The notes: a model not told the origin generated them from the sequence alone. A stretch of 64,000 nt of DNA from Acidobacteriota bacterium (GCA_021325515.1 JAJPHC010000030.1:1-64000); one strand, 5' to 3'; positions 35,560-44,337 are shown, numbered from the stretch's first letter. Program-made: numbers and translations.

Positions 35560-36338
35560 GTTATCTCCTCGCTGCCGTTTTCACGCTGCTCGTCTCGGCC
35601 GGAATCATCATCGCGAATGAGCGCTTCGGCCTTCTTCGCTGCGACGACTTTGCATCGCGCGCTGCGAAGATCTTCGCCTACCTCTGGCTCACGTTCTTCC
35701 TCGTCCTCCTCGGTCTCGTCACGATGATCTCCGCCGCGCATCCGCCGAGCCCGCAGCAACTGGCGAAGATCCCGTTTCTCCAGCTCTTCCTCCCGCACTT
35801 CGCCTTCATCATCTTCCTCCTCGGATGGTGGCTCGCCACAGGCCGTCCGGCGCTGCGCACATTCCTGAACATCCCGCGCGAGCGAACGGGTGAGGCCGTC
35901 CTCGCCGGCTTCGCACTCGGAATCGCCGGCTGGCTCTTTACGATCTTCATGCTGCTGGCCGTCGTCGCGATCCTGAAGGCGGCCAATCTCTTCCCGGATG
36001 GCATGCAGCCCTCGCCGATGATCGGTTTCTTCGCGCAACTGCCGTGGTGGAAGAAGCTGTTCATCGTCGTCTCCGCGATGACGATCGAAGAAGCGCTGTT
36101 CCGCGGCTTCTTCCAAAAACGGATCGGCCTCATCGCGTCAACGATTCTCTTCGCGCTCGCGCACTACAGCTACGGCCAGCCGATGCTGCTCGTCGGAGTG
36201 ACGATGATCTCGCTCGTGATCGGCGCCGCGTTCTATCGGACGAAGAACCTGATTCCGGGCGTGATCGCCCATGGAGTGTTCGACGCGGTGCAGATCTTCG
36301 TGATCATCCCCGTCGCGCTGAAGCTCGCGGGGATTTGA
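35556..36338 (+). CDS. CPBP-family intramembrane metalloprotease
   Basis: 260 residues with about seven to eight membrane helices. CPBP (Abi/Rce1-like) motifs are in order: EEALFRGFF (E178-E179, R183), FALAHYSYG and GVIAHGVFDA. These are the glutamates and histidines of the membrane metal site. The GTG start overlaps the stop of the molybdoenzyme gene, so the pair is coupled, although no functional link is known. Confidence 0.88.
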   Translation: MSYLLAAVFTLLVSAGIIIANERFGLLRCDDFASRAAKIFAYLWLTFFLVLLGLVTMISAAHPPSPQQLAKIPFLQLFLPHFAFIIFLLGWWLATGRPALRTFLNIPRERTGEAVLAGFALGIAGWLFTIFMLLAVVAILKAANLFPDGMQPSPMIGFFAQLPWWKKLFIVVSAMTIEEALFRGFFQKRIGLIASTILFALAHYSYGQPMLLVGVTMISLVIGAAFYRTKNLIPGVIAHGVFDAVQIFVIIPVALKLAGI

Positions 36339-36361
36339 CGTGATCCCGTTGATCTCCCGTT

Positions 36362-36389
36362 CCCCTCGCCCCGCTTGCGGGGAGAGGGG
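36362..36389. repeat. CCCCTCGCCCCGC/GCGGGGAGAGGGG hairpin after the CPBP gene
   Basis: A 13-bp stem with one non-Watson-Crick position and a 2-nt loop; near-copy of 20815-20844. No T-tract. It lies 23 nt after the CPBP stop. Confidence 0.75.
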
Positions 36390-36464
36390 CCAGGGTTGAG
36401 GGGCTGCGGAGTTTAGACCTTCGGCGTCTTCGCGCCTCAGAGCGTGGGAAGCTTCGAGAACCGA

Positions 36465-36790
36465 GGTGGAGTCCGGACGTCTCGTCCGCACACTGTTCGG
36501 CATCGGCTCGCGGACGAGACGTCCGCGCTTCTCTGATCCTCAAAGCGTGTGAAAAATGCGCTTTTGGTTCCCCTGGTGGAGGGACAGGCGCCTCGCCTGT
36601 CCACCCCGAGCTCGCGGACGAGACGTCCGCGCCCCTCTGATCCTCAGAGCGTGTGAAGAATTCGAAACCGACGTGGGGCGCGGACGTCTCGTCCGCACAC
36701 TGTTCGGCCTCAGAGCACCGCTGCCTCGACGGCATCGGCTCGCGATATGGGGGTCCTTCGCTTCGCTCAGGATGACGGAGGTGGTCGATA
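36465..36790. repeat. Cluster of GCGGACG-type hairpins and mixed intergenic repeats
   Basis: At least four copies of CGGACGTCTCGTCCG or its complement, one GGACAGGCGCCTCGCCTGTCC hairpin, repeats of CTCTGATCCTCA-AGCGTGTGAA, and a CTTCGCTTCGCTCAGGATGACG motif. Together with the hairpin at 36362 it fills the 530-bp gap between CPBP and the TPR-AIM24 gene; no gene was recognised there. Confidence 0.85.
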
Positions 36791-36871
36791 CCCACTGAAA
36801 ACCCGGACCATCCCTTTTCTCTGCCTGCTGCTCCGCTGATCCCTCGCTCCGCTCGGGATAAACGGAAAGCA

Positions 36872-38263
36872 CTACTGTTCCGAGACGACGACGCCGTCGC
36901 CTTCGAAGCGGATCTTGAATCCGGCGTCGTTCTCGTTCTCGATCATCACGTTCTCCAGCGACTGGTCGTCCATGACCTGCGGAATCAGATTGCCGGTCCA
37001 GGCGACGAGGGCATTGGATGAGATCGAGAGCGGATACTCGCGCGTGACGCGCAGCGTGAGCGGCTCGATCGAGGTCGAGATCGCGAGCGAGCCCTTGCCG
37101 AAGATCTTCACCGTGTCGATCTTCCGCTGATACGTGGAGTCATAGATCGGCTCGACGCGATACGTCAGCGTGTCTTCCAGCGCGAGGAGATTGTGGCCCT
37201 CGACGTAGATGAACTCTTCGTTGAGATCGAGCAGGAACGTCTTGCGGCCCTTCTCGTAGACGAAAATCTTCCCCTGGCCGACGGCCTTCACCAGCGTCTG
37301 CGCGGTGGTGCCGACGAGTCCCGACTCGGCGACGAACTTCAGATTGCCGGAGTAGCTCGAGACCGTGCCGCGCTTCACATGCACGCTGCGTCCGAAGTTG
37401 ATCTCGAGGAATCCGTTCTCGTGCAGCGCGAACGTCTTCGACGCCCCCTCGATCTTGTGCGCGAGGTCGAGGCGCTTCTCCTCGATCGTCGGAGTCTCGT
37501 CCACCGCCTCCTGCAGCTTGCGCGCGGCGGTCTGCGCGGCGATCTCCATCGCCGGTTGAACCGGCGGCACGGGCGGTGGTGGTGCAGCCGGTGGTTGGGG
37601 AACAGGAACGGTTCCCGGCTTCGTGCGCGTGTCGGCGGCCGGAGTGATCGGTTCCTGCAGCGCCATGATCTTCGCGGTGTTGACCTTGTCGATCTTCATC
37701 GCGAGCGTCGTGCTCTCCTTCCGCTGCGGAGGCGGCGGCGCTGCGGGAGCCGGCGGAGGCGCAGCAGCAGCGGCAGCCGCAGCGGCGGAAGGCGGATGCT
37801 CGGCCTCTACTTCCTTCACCAGTTTGTCCGCGCCCGCGAACTTCAGATGCTCGAGCGCCTTCGGGAACTTTCTCTTCTGCCGATAGAGCAGCCCGAGATA
37901 GAGATGCGACTTCGCGTAGTTCGGCCGCAGCTCCACCGCGCGCAGCAGGAAATGCTCCGCCTCGTCGAGCTTCCCCTGCTTGAAGAGAATCAGCCCGAGG
38001 TTCGAGTGCAGGATGAAGACGTTGGGATTCTCGTGCGCGAGACGGCGATAGATCACTTCCGCCTCGGGAAACGCATTCGTTTTGAAGTAGACGAGGCCGA
38101 GGAGATTCAGAACGTCGGAGTCGTCGGGACGAAGCTTCTGCGCCCCTTCCAGCTCGCGGCGAGCTTCCGCATACCGTCCTTCCTGAAACGCTTCGCGGCC
38201 CCGGTTGTAATGGAGAAGAAAAACGCCCTGGTCGAACGGGGCTGCAATCACGGGATCAGGCAT
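36872..38263 (-). CDS. TPR-AIM24 fusion protein
   Basis: 463 residues from the ATG at 38263. Residues ~13-150 hold about four tetratricopeptide repeats (e.g. NLLGLVYFKTNAFPEAEVIY). An Ala/Pro-rich linker follows at ~155-245. The C-terminal ~200 residues form an AIM24 (DUF124) domain with GTVSSYSGNLKF and GQGKIFVYEKG. No signal peptide or membrane helix was seen. AIM24 domains are widespread but not functionally defined; the TPR part suggests a protein-binding scaffold. A TACAAT box lies 10 nt upstream of the ATG; an ATG at 38302 lies upstream of the box. Confidence 0.85.
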   Translation of the reverse strand: MPDPVIAAPFDQGVFLLHYNRGREAFQEGRYAEARRELEGAQKLRPDDSDVLNLLGLVYFKTNAFPEAEVIYRRLAHENPNVFILHSNLGLILFKQGKLDEAEHFLLRAVELRPNYAKSHLYLGLLYRQKRKFPKALEHLKFAGADKLVKEVEAEHPPSAAAAAAAAAPPPAPAAPPPPQRKESTTLAMKIDKVNTAKIMALQEPITPAADTRTKPGTVPVPQPPAAPPPPVPPVQPAMEIAAQTAARKLQEAVDETPTIEEKRLDLAHKIEGASKTFALHENGFLEINFGRSVHVKRGTVSSYSGNLKFVAESGLVGTTAQTLVKAVGQGKIFVYEKGRKTFLLDLNEEFIYVEGHNLLALEDTLTYRVEPIYDSTYQRKIDTVKIFGKGSLAISTSIEPLTLRVTREYPLSISSNALVAWTGNLIPQVMDDQSLENVMIENENDAGFKIRFEGDGVVVSEQ

Positions 38264-38273
38264 ACCGTGGGGG

Positions 38274-38279
38274 ATTGTA
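38274..38279 (-). promoter_or_regulatory. Putative -10 box (TACAAT) of the TPR-AIM24 gene
   Basis: TACAAT on the minus strand ends 10 nt before the ATG at 38263. This decides the start against the further-upstream ATG. Confidence 0.5.
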
Positions 38280-38327
38280 GCGGCTGCCGAGGCACTGTGC
38301 ACGTGTGTTGGTCACACACGTGGGAAC

Positions 38328-39002
38328 TTATCGCGTGCCGAGATACCGAAAGCCGGGAATCACAGCGGCCGCAGCAAGCGGTGCGGCAGCCTTGAAGCCG
38401 CCGCGGAGAAGACCCCCGCCGCGGCCGCCGGCGAACGACACCGCTCCGCCGCCGTAGGGTCTGCCGTAGTACACCGTCAACGCGCGCGTGACGTACGTCC
38501 GCGTCTCGCTGTACGGCGGAATGCCGCCGTGCTTCGTGACGGCGCCCTCGCCTGCGTTGTAGGCCGCGAGTGCGCGCGGGAGATCGTACGAGAACATCTC
38601 CAGCAGATCCGACAGGTACGCCACGCCGCCGCGGATGTTCTCCTCAGGATCGAAAATACGCGAGACGCCGTAGCGCTTCGCGGTCTCGGGCATCAGTTGC
38701 ATGAGGCCGCGCGCACCCTTGTTGGAAACGCATGCCGCGTTGAAATTCGACTCGACCTGAATCACGGCGCGCACCAGCACGGGATCGACGTTGTACTGAT
38801 CGGCGTAGCGCTCGATCATCTGGTCGTACGGCGAGCGGCGGTCGCGTTGCTTCGCAAGCCATTTGAGATCCGACGCGCGGCCGTTGCTCGCAGGTCCGAT
38901 GTTCGAGATGACCTTCTTCCCATCGCCCCTGACCACGAGCTGCACCTGCGCAACGGCAGGGACACTGATCGCGACGATGACGACAAGGGATGCAAAGCGC
39001 AT
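38328..39002 (-). CDS. Secreted lytic transglycosylase (SLT/GH23 domain)
   Basis: 224 residues. Signal peptide (~1-18, VPAVAQV), then a soluble lytic transglycosylase domain with catalytic Glu in VIQVESNFN, followed by GARGLMQLMP, GGVAYLSDLL and ALAAYNAG. It cleaves peptidoglycan glycan strands in the periplasm. A Gly-rich stretch and an Ala-rich C-terminal tail are additions to the core domain. Confidence 0.92.
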   Translation of the reverse strand: MRFASLVVIVAISVPAVAQVQLVVRGDGKKVISNIGPASNGRASDLKWLAKQRDRRSPYDQMIERYADQYNVDPVLVRAVIQVESNFNAACVSNKGARGLMQLMPETAKRYGVSRIFDPEENIRGGVAYLSDLLEMFSYDLPRALAAYNAGEGAVTKHGGIPPYSETRTYVTRALTVYYGRPYGGGAVSFAGGRGGGLLRGGFKAAAPLAAAAVIPGFRYLGTR

Positions 39003-39033
39003 TGCGCGAAGATGGTAGCACAGCGTCCGGTGC

Positions 39034-39039
39034 GAGAAT
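39034..39039 (+). promoter_or_regulatory. Putative -10 box (GAGAAT) of the MazG-like gene
   Basis: GAGAAT ends 7 nt before the ATG at 39047. The weak match is supported mainly by the same spacing seen at other genes here. Confidence 0.3.
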
Positions 39040-39046
39040 TGCGGCC

Positions 39047-39355
39047 ATGAGCTTCGAACCGATGCAACAGCAAGTGGACGACTGGATCACGAGCCACACC
39101 CATGGCTACTTTCCGCCGCTGATGATGATGGCGCGCCTCACGGAAGAACTGGGCGAGCTGGCGCGAGCCGTCAGCCACAAACATGGCGACAAGAAACCGA
39201 AGCCCGGCGAAAAAGAAGGAGACGTGGCCGAGGAGCTGGCGGATCTGATCTTCGTCGCGGTGTGCCTCGCGAACTCGGAGGGCATCCGGCTCGATGATGC
39301 CTGGAAGGGATTGATGGAGAAGCTGTATGTGAGAGATGCGAAGAGGTGGAAGTGA
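39047..39355 (+). CDS. MazG-like nucleotide pyrophosphohydrolase
   Basis: 102 residues from the ATG at 39047. All-alpha NTP pyrophosphatase motifs EELGELAR (residues ~29-36) and EELADLIF with 25-30 residues between, the metal-binding pattern of MazG/YpjD-type enzymes. It would hydrolyse (d)NTPs to monophosphates, perhaps a house-cleaning role. It abuts the convergent cNMP-binding gene. Confidence 0.88.
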   Translation: MSFEPMQQQVDDWITSHTHGYFPPLMMMARLTEELGELARAVSHKHGDKKPKPGEKEGDVAEELADLIFVAVCLANSEGIRLDDAWKGLMEKLYVRDAKRWK

Positions 39356-39862
39356 TCACCGGTTGCACATCGCATACGCCTCGCGGAACGTCGGATTCTC
39401 GATCAGCGCGCGATTCACTTCGAAATAGCTCCTGACGACATCGTTGGTCTGCAGCAGGCGGCGGCGCAGGTCGATGGCGATCGCCCGCCAGAACTTCGCA
39501 CCGGCGGCCGGCTGACGGCGCATGAACTGCGCAAGCTCGTGCATCGACACCGACAGCACTTCGGTTTCCGTCACCGCGCGAAGCGACGCGGATGCGACGC
39601 CGTCCTCGATGATCGACAGCTCGCCGAAGGTTTGTCCCTCGATGAGATCGCAGAGGGAAACCTCCCGGTCGTTCACCTTGCGCGAGACGCGAATCCGGCC
39701 GCGCACGACCACGTGCAGCGCGCGATTCGCGTTCCCCTCCTCGAGCACGAGATCGCCCGGAGCGAAGCGGCTCATCTGCATCGAACGCCGGATCTCGTCC
39801 AGCTCCGCCGGCTCGAACTCGGCAAAGAGTGTGACACCACGAAGAAAATTAACGTCGCTCAC
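39356..39862 (-). CDS. Cyclic-nucleotide-binding-domain protein without output domain
   Basis: 168 residues, GTG start with GGAGAG upstream. One Crp-type beta-roll with a phosphate-binding cassette region at GQTFGELSIIEDG and the early GDLVLEEGN. After the roll come helices but no helix-turn-helix, so it is a stand-alone effector domain. The ligand could be cAMP, cGMP or c-di-GMP. Confidence 0.85.
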   Translation of the reverse strand: MSDVNFLRGVTLFAEFEPAELDEIRRSMQMSRFAPGDLVLEEGNANRALHVVVRGRIRVSRKVNDREVSLCDLIEGQTFGELSIIEDGVASASLRAVTETEVLSVSMHELAQFMRRQPAAGAKFWRAIAIDLRRRLLQTNDVVRSYFEVNRALIENPTFREAYAMCNR

Positions 39863-39996
39863 GACTCTCTCCTGTCCGAAATGGGGTTAGAATCCAACTA
39901 CACCTTACAAAACAATTTATGCGCTCGCCGCGCTGCAAGAGTACTGCGGACGGCGGGAGTCGTTCAACGGCCGCTGGCAGGACAGGAGAACCGAGA

Positions 39997-40359
39997 ATGG
40001 ACGGTCTTCTTCGCTCACTGGTCAAGACGGTTCGGCGACGCCTTCGCGATGATGAAGAAGTCAGCGTTGAGGCCGTCACGAAAGAGCTCGGCTACACGCG
40101 GCAATACATCTCGGGGCGCTTTCATCGCGTGACCGGCCGGCTCCTCAGCCATTTTCTGAAAGAGAAGCGCCTGGAGAAAGCTGCGCGGCTGCTCCGAAAC
40201 GGCAACCTCCGCGTCTCGCAGATCTCACGACGATGCGGCTTCGATTCGGAGAATTACTTTCGCCAGCAGTTCCGCGAGCGCTATGGAATGTCCCCCCGCC
40301 AGTTCCGATCGTACAAGCCGGGCAAGGAACTGCGCAGACTGACCACGATCAACGCATAG
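39997..40359 (+). CDS. Small AraC-type DNA-binding protein
   Basis: 120 residues from the ATG at 39997 (AGGAGAA at proper spacing; an ATG at 39919 lacks one). It consists only of the double HTH of AraC/XylS regulators: TRQYISGRFHRVTG as the first recognition region and RRCGFDSENYFRQQF as the second, ending with MSPRQFR. There is no ligand-binding domain. Confidence 0.85.
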   Translation: MDGLLRSLVKTVRRRLRDDEEVSVEAVTKELGYTRQYISGRFHRVTGRLLSHFLKEKRLEKAARLLRNGNLRVSQISRRCGFDSENYFRQQFRERYGMSPRQFRSYKPGKELRRLTTINA

Positions 40360-40361
40360 GA

Positions 40362-40467
40362 GCGCGGGCGTCCCGCCCGCAGTCGTCGGGCGTCCCGCCC
40401 GGCGACTATGGCTCGCGATCGGACGAGACGTCCGATCGCTGCGGACGAGACGTCCGCTCTCCGCTCA
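40362..40467. repeat. GCGGACGAGACGTCCGC and GGGCGTCCCGCCC hairpin cluster
   Basis: Two GCGTCCCGCCCG units are followed by CGGACGAGACGTCCG twice. The right half encodes the last residues of the glycosyltransferase-like gene (stop at 40406). Confidence 0.85.
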
Positions 40468-41098
40468 TGTCGTAGGCGGCTTCGATCCAGAGATAGCGGA
40501 GCGTGCCGCGGTCGAGTGTCTTCGCCGCGAGCGCATAGCGGATGAAGAGCAGCACCCGCCGCAAGCTCGAGTGCGGCACTCCCGTTTTCGCAAGATACTC
40601 GCGGTGCTCCGCCGGCGACGCGAACGTCGTGGCCTGAAACGCACCCGTGAGACGGACGACCGTTCCCTGCACCGCGACCTCGCCCCGCCGAAGAAAATAG
40701 CGGCGGTGAAAGAGCCGCAGCTCGCCATCGTCGCGGCCCACGCGCAGCGGCTTGCCTGCATACAGTGGAACGGTGCGGATGCGAAAGCCTCTCGCCTTTC
40801 CATCACGGATCGCATTCGCAATTTCCACCGCGAGCTCGTCGCCGATCACTTCCCGCTCGCGCACGATCAGAATCCAGTCGCTCGATCCGGCATCGATCGC
40901 GCGATTCAACTCGGCGTGATGATCCGCAAGCACCACGCGCGGATGCACATCGAGCACGAGCTGCTCGAGCTTCGTGAAGTGCGGCGTGAGCGCCGTCAGA
41001 TCCTCGGCATGCACATGACCGAGCGTCACGATCGACAATGTGCCGGCGGAAGCATCCGGACGCACCGCATCGGTGAGACGATCCCACGCCTGCGGCAC
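40406..41098 (-). CDS. Degenerate glycosyltransferase-2-like protein (WaaE/KdtX-like)
   Basis: 230 residues, GTG start 5 nt after the ymdB stop. The middle portion (SSDWILIVREREVIGDELAVE, GFRIRTVPLYAGKPLR, LRLFHRRYF) resembles WaaE/KdtX-type GT2 enzymes, where the equivalent of REREVIGDE is normally DADErv. The nucleotide-binding N-terminal half appears eroded, so activity is doubtful. The last ~16 residues (after YDMSGE) are encoded by hairpin repeats, so the native C terminus has been replaced. Confidence 0.6.
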   Translation of the reverse strand: MPQAWDRLTDAVRPDASAGTLSIVTLGHVHAEDLTALTPHFTKLEQLVLDVHPRVVLADHHAELNRAIDAGSSDWILIVREREVIGDELAVEIANAIRDGKARGFRIRTVPLYAGKPLRVGRDDGELRLFHRRYFLRRGEVAVQGTVVRLTGAFQATTFASPAEHREYLAKTGVPHSSLRRVLLFIRYALAAKTLDRGTLRYLWIEAAYDMSGERTSRPQRSDVSSDREP

Positions 41099-41103
41099 GG
41101 CGC

Positions 41104-41889
41104 CTAATCCTCGACGCGCTCGTGAATGCGCACGATGCGCGACGCGCGTCCGGTCTCTTCGTCGATCTCGATCATCGCGCCGGAGAGGCGGATGTCGCGC
41201 TTCGCAACCTCGAGCTTGCGCGGCGTGTTGTAGAGGAAGCGGTGCAGCGCTTCGTCAGGACGGAATCCGATCACCGAGTCGTAGGCGCCGCTCATGCCGA
41301 CATCGGTCTGATAAGCCGTCCCATTCGGAAGAAGGCGCTCGTCGGCGGTCGGCACATGCGTGTGCGTCCCGAGCACCGCGGAGACACGGCCATCGAGATA
41401 ACGGCCCATGGCCTGCTTCTCCGAGCTCGCCTCGCCGTGGATGTCGACGATGATCACCTTGATCCCCTCGAGCTCTTTCAGCTCGCGGTCCGCGACGTGG
41501 AACGGGTTATCGCACGGCGGCATGAAGACGTTGCCCATCAACTGCAGCACGGCGACGCTGGTGCCGGCCGCGGTCTGGCGGACGACGCGCCCCTTCCCCG
41601 GATTTCCGGCCGGATAGTTCGCCGGCCGCACGACGTGCTCGTAGTGCTCGTAGTTGTCGACGAAGTCCTTCTTGTCCCAGATGTGATTCCCGGACGTGTA
41701 GGCATGGATCGGCAGCTCTGCGAGCTCCTCCATGATCGCCTCGGTCACACCGAAGCCACCCGCGGCGTTCTCGATGTTGACGATCGTGAAGTCGATCTTC
41801 TCGCGATCGACGACCGATTCGAGTTTCTGATGCAACGCGCGCCGCCCCGGCTGGCCGACGACGTCACCGATGTAGAGGACTCTGATCAT
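41104..41889 (-). CDS. ymdB: YmdB-family metallophosphoesterase
   Basis: 261 residues, normal length. Metal-site motifs YIGDVVGQPGR, NIENAAGGFG, SGNHIWDKKD, DIHGEASSEK and GTHTHVPTAD are complete. Bacillus YmdB is a 2',3'-cyclic-nucleotide phosphodiesterase next to rny, and the same order (rny then ymdB) is kept here. The two genes are separated by a short GC-rich palindromic array. Confidence 0.93.
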   Translation of the reverse strand: MIRVLYIGDVVGQPGRRALHQKLESVVDREKIDFTIVNIENAAGGFGVTEAIMEELAELPIHAYTSGNHIWDKKDFVDNYEHYEHVVRPANYPAGNPGKGRVVRQTAAGTSVAVLQLMGNVFMPPCDNPFHVADRELKELEGIKVIIVDIHGEASSEKQAMGRYLDGRVSAVLGTHTHVPTADERLLPNGTAYQTDVGMSGAYDSVIGFRPDEALHRFLYNTPRKLEVAKRDIRLSGAMIEIDEETGRASRIVRIHERVED

Positions 41890-41894
41890 GGGAT

Positions 41895-41957
41895 GCGCGG
41901 ACTCGCGGGCTCGCGGGCTCGTGGTACCTGGTACCCGCGAGCCCGCGTAACCGCGCG
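41895..41957. repeat. CGCGGGCT octamer array with dyad symmetry
   Basis: Units CGCGGGCT run rightward to GTGGTACC and are mirrored by GTACCCGCGAGCCCGCG. Same architecture as the GAGTGAC and GGGACCTAT arrays but with an 8-nt unit; it sits between rny and ymdB. A degenerate partner is at 51634. Confidence 0.75.
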
Positions 41958-41958
41958 A

Positions 41959-43530
41959 CTACTTGGCGAACTCCGTAGCTCTCATTTCGCGAATGACCGT
42001 CACTTTGATCTGACCCGGATACTGCAGCTCCGATTCGATCTTGCGCGCGACGTCCTTCGACAGCCAGATCGACTGTTCGTCGGAGATCTTCTCGCTGTTG
42101 ACGATGATGCGCAGCTCGCGGCCGGCCTGAATCGCGAAGCTCTTCGAGACGCCTTCCATCTGATTCGCGATCGACTCGAGGCGCTCCAGACGATGCACGT
42201 AGTTCTCGAGGATTTCGCGCCGTGCGCCGGGGCGCGCCGCGGAGAGCGCGTCGGCCGCGTTCACGAGGACCGCTTCCACCGTCTGCGGATCGTAATCGCC
42301 GTGGTGGCATTCCATCGCGTGAATGATCTCGCGCTTCTCGCCGTACTTGTCCAGCACCTGGCGTCCGAGCTCGAGATGCGTACCTTCCATCTCGCGGTCG
42401 ATCGCCTTGCCGATGTCGTGCAGCAGACCGCCGCGCTTCGCAATCGTGTCGTTGACGCCGAGCTCAACGGCCATCAACGCCGCGAGCTGTGCGACCTCCA
42501 GCGAGTGAACGAGCACGTTCTGTCCGTAGGACGTGCGGTACCGCAGCCGGCCGAGGAGCTTGAGAACTTCGGGATGGATGTCGGTGATGCCGAGCGAGAA
42601 CGCCGCAGCCTCCCCTTCTTCGAACAGCTTCTGATCGAGCTCCTGGCGAACCTTCTCGACGAGCTCCTCGATGCGCGCCGGATGAATGCGTCCATCCTGC
42701 ATGAGGCGCTCGAGCGAGATGCGGGCGATCTCGCGGCGGATCGGATCGAAGCCGGAGAGAATGACCGCTTCCGGCGTGTCGTCGACGATGAGATCGACGC
42801 CGGTCGCCAGCTCGAGCGCGCGGATGTTACGGCCTTCGCGTCCGATGATGCGGCCCTTCATGTCCTCGCTCGGGAGATCGACGACGGAGACGGTGTTCTC
42901 CGCGACGTAATCCGAAGCCATGCGCTGAATGGCCATGCCGAGGATCTTCTTGGCTTTGAGGTGGCCGAGCTCGTTGGCTTCGGTCTCGATGCGCTTGATG
43001 ATCTGCGCTGCTTCGAGCTTCGCATCGTTCTCGATGCCGCGGATCAGTTCCTTCTTCGCCTCTTCGACAGTGAGGCCGGCGACCTGTTCGAGCTTGTGGC
43101 GCTGGCCTTCGATCAGTTCCTCGAGCTCGTTCTCACGCGATTCGATCTTCTTCTCGCGTTCGTTGAGCGAGCGGTCGCGCTTCTCAACTTCGCCCATGCG
43201 CGAATCGAGCTGTGCCGTCTTCTTGTCGAGATTTTCCTCTTTCTGCTGGAGCCGCTGCTCCGACTTCTTCATTTCGTCGCGGCGTTCCTGCGCCTTGCGA
43301 TCGAAGTCGCTGCGCATCTGCAGCAGTTTTTCTTTCGCCTCGAGGTCAGCTTCCTTGACGCGGGCTTCCGCCTGCTTGCGGGCGTCCTCGACGATGCGAT
43401 CCGCGGACCGGCGGGCCTCTTCGACCTGCGCCTCGCCGCGTTTGCGATAGACAGCGGCCCAGGCCAGGGCGGCTGTAATCGCGCCGGCAATCACGCCGGC
43501 CACGACACCAATCAGAATCGTAGTAATCAC
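41959..43530 (-). CDS. rny: Ribonuclease Y
   Basis: 523 residues, GTG start with GGAGGAGCGA. N-terminal membrane anchor (~1-25), long coiled coil (~30-200), KH domain ([15 protein letters not shown]) and HD domain with LLHDIGKA as metal/catalytic signature. It is a membrane-associated endoribonuclease for mRNA turnover. Upstream lie the probable 6S RNA and zapA; downstream is ymdB. Confidence 0.96.
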   Translation of the reverse strand: MITTILIGVVAGVIAGAITAALAWAAVYRKRGEAQVEEARRSADRIVEDARKQAEARVKEADLEAKEKLLQMRSDFDRKAQERRDEMKKSEQRLQQKEENLDKKTAQLDSRMGEVEKRDRSLNEREKKIESRENELEELIEGQRHKLEQVAGLTVEEAKKELIRGIENDAKLEAAQIIKRIETEANELGHLKAKKILGMAIQRMASDYVAENTVSVVDLPSEDMKGRIIGREGRNIRALELATGVDLIVDDTPEAVILSGFDPIRREIARISLERLMQDGRIHPARIEELVEKVRQELDQKLFEEGEAAAFSLGITDIHPEVLKLLGRLRYRTSYGQNVLVHSLEVAQLAALMAVELGVNDTIAKRGGLLHDIGKAIDREMEGTHLELGRQVLDKYGEKREIIHAMECHHGDYDPQTVEAVLVNAADALSAARPGARREILENYVHRLERLESIANQMEGVSKSFAIQAGRELRIIVNSEKISDEQSIWLSKDVARKIESELQYPGQIKVTVIREMRATEFAK

Positions 43531-43572
43531 TCGCTCCTCCCGGTGGGGAGGCCTGCGCAGCGAAGGAAAAAA

Positions 43573-43777
43573 TCGGAGAACCCCGCCTGAGCCGTGTGAG
43601 GATTCTTACTTGAACCTGCCAAGCAGGTGGGCGCTCTACTGGGACCGGTTAGCTACCTTCCATGCCATCACATGAATGGCGAAGGCGTGCACGCGGTTCA
43701 CAGACGCGAGCACCCGAAGTAAGAAAGCATCGGTTCAAGCGTTAGATCATTCATCACGCACTCTGCAGGGACTCCGA
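43573..43777 (-). ncRNA. ssrS: Probable 6S RNA (SsrS)
   Basis: About 205 nt between zapA and rny, the conserved position of 6S RNA in several phyla. The ends pair (TCGGAG at 43777-43772 with CTCCGA at 43578-43573), giving the closing stem, followed by six T on the minus strand (43572-43567). Interior segments can form the long interrupted helix expected, including an ACCTGC/GCAGGT hairpin near the 3' end. A TACAAT -10 box lies just upstream. 6S RNA binds the housekeeping RNA polymerase holoenzyme. The call rests on synteny and ends; no covariance model was run. Confidence 0.7.
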
Positions 43778-43793
43778 AAAACAACTGGACGTC

Positions 43794-43799
43794 ATTGTA
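43794..43799 (-). promoter_or_regulatory. Putative -10 box (TACAAT) of the 6S RNA
   Basis: TACAAT on the minus strand, about 16 nt before the closing stem of the RNA. It places the 5' end near 43786. Confidence 0.5.
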
Positions 43800-43807
43800 C
43801 GTCCGGC

Positions 43808-44095
43808 TCAGCTTATGACCTTGCCGAGCCGCTCCGATATTTCCTCCGTTTTCTCGATCCAGATTCCCTTGGCGCTTTCGCGCTGTTTACGGAATCGAGA
43901 AAACTCGTCGGCGATGTTGAGAGCGGCGAGAATGGCGATCTTCAATGGATCGACTGTGGCCACCTGGCCGGCAACTTCTCGCATCCTCCCATCAACAAAC
44001 CGCGCAAGCTCCGATAAGTACTCCGGGTCTCCTTCCCCACGTACGTTATACGTTTGTCCAAAGATCTCGACGATGGTCGAGTCGTTTTTCTCCAT
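43808..44095 (-). CDS. zapA: Cell-division protein ZapA
   Basis: 95 residues, the usual size. An N-terminal beta region (VEIFGQTYNVRGEGDPEYLSEL) and the signature VDGRMREVA lead into a coiled-coil C-terminal helix. ZapA binds FtsZ and bundles protofilaments at the Z ring. It is followed by the probable 6S RNA and rny. Confidence 0.92.
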   Translation of the reverse strand: MEKNDSTIVEIFGQTYNVRGEGDPEYLSELARFVDGRMREVAGQVATVDPLKIAILAALNIADEFSRFRKQRESAKGIWIEKTEEISERLGKVIS

Positions 44096-44125
44096 CGGAA
44101 AAAATTACCTAAGAGACTGCGACGC

Positions 44126-44131
44126 AGTATA
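44126..44131 (-). promoter_or_regulatory. Putative -10 box (TATACT) of zapA
   Basis: TATACT on the minus strand, 30 nt before the zapA ATG. No clear -35 element. Confidence 0.4.
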
Positions 44132-44202
44132 ACAGACGACTCGCCGCCGGGCATATTTTGACGAACCTCTCACGTTCCGCAGATAAATCCATCACATCTT
44201 TG

Positions 44203-44208
44203 TAAGAT
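44203..44208 (+). promoter_or_regulatory. Weak putative -10 box (TAAGAT) ahead of the C25-protease gene
   Basis: TAAGAT in the divergent region between zapA and the giant protease gene. It would give a leader of ~120 nt containing a GCCGG...CCGGC-rich stem and GAGG before the ATG at 44338. Nothing in the leader was recognised as a riboswitch. Confidence 0.25.
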
Positions 44209-44337
44209 CATGACCCACTGAGAGCTAGTGTTCTCATCGTCCGTAGGTTCGGCTGCCGGAATCTGCCCGGCGGCGATCTCCAGATCGCCGGTGTACTCCA
44301 GCGAACGTGTGCCCGTCAATCCCGTTCGAGGTTCCTT

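Noticed and set aside
41122-43590. 822-codon plus-strand open frame across ymdB and rny
   Set aside because: Both ymdB and rny have complete family motifs on the minus strand; the long frame only reflects codon bias.
44209-44337. Riboswitch in the leader of the C25-protease gene
   Set aside because: A GC-rich stem is possible, but no known aptamer consensus (e.g. c-di-GMP GEMM) could be recognised by eye.
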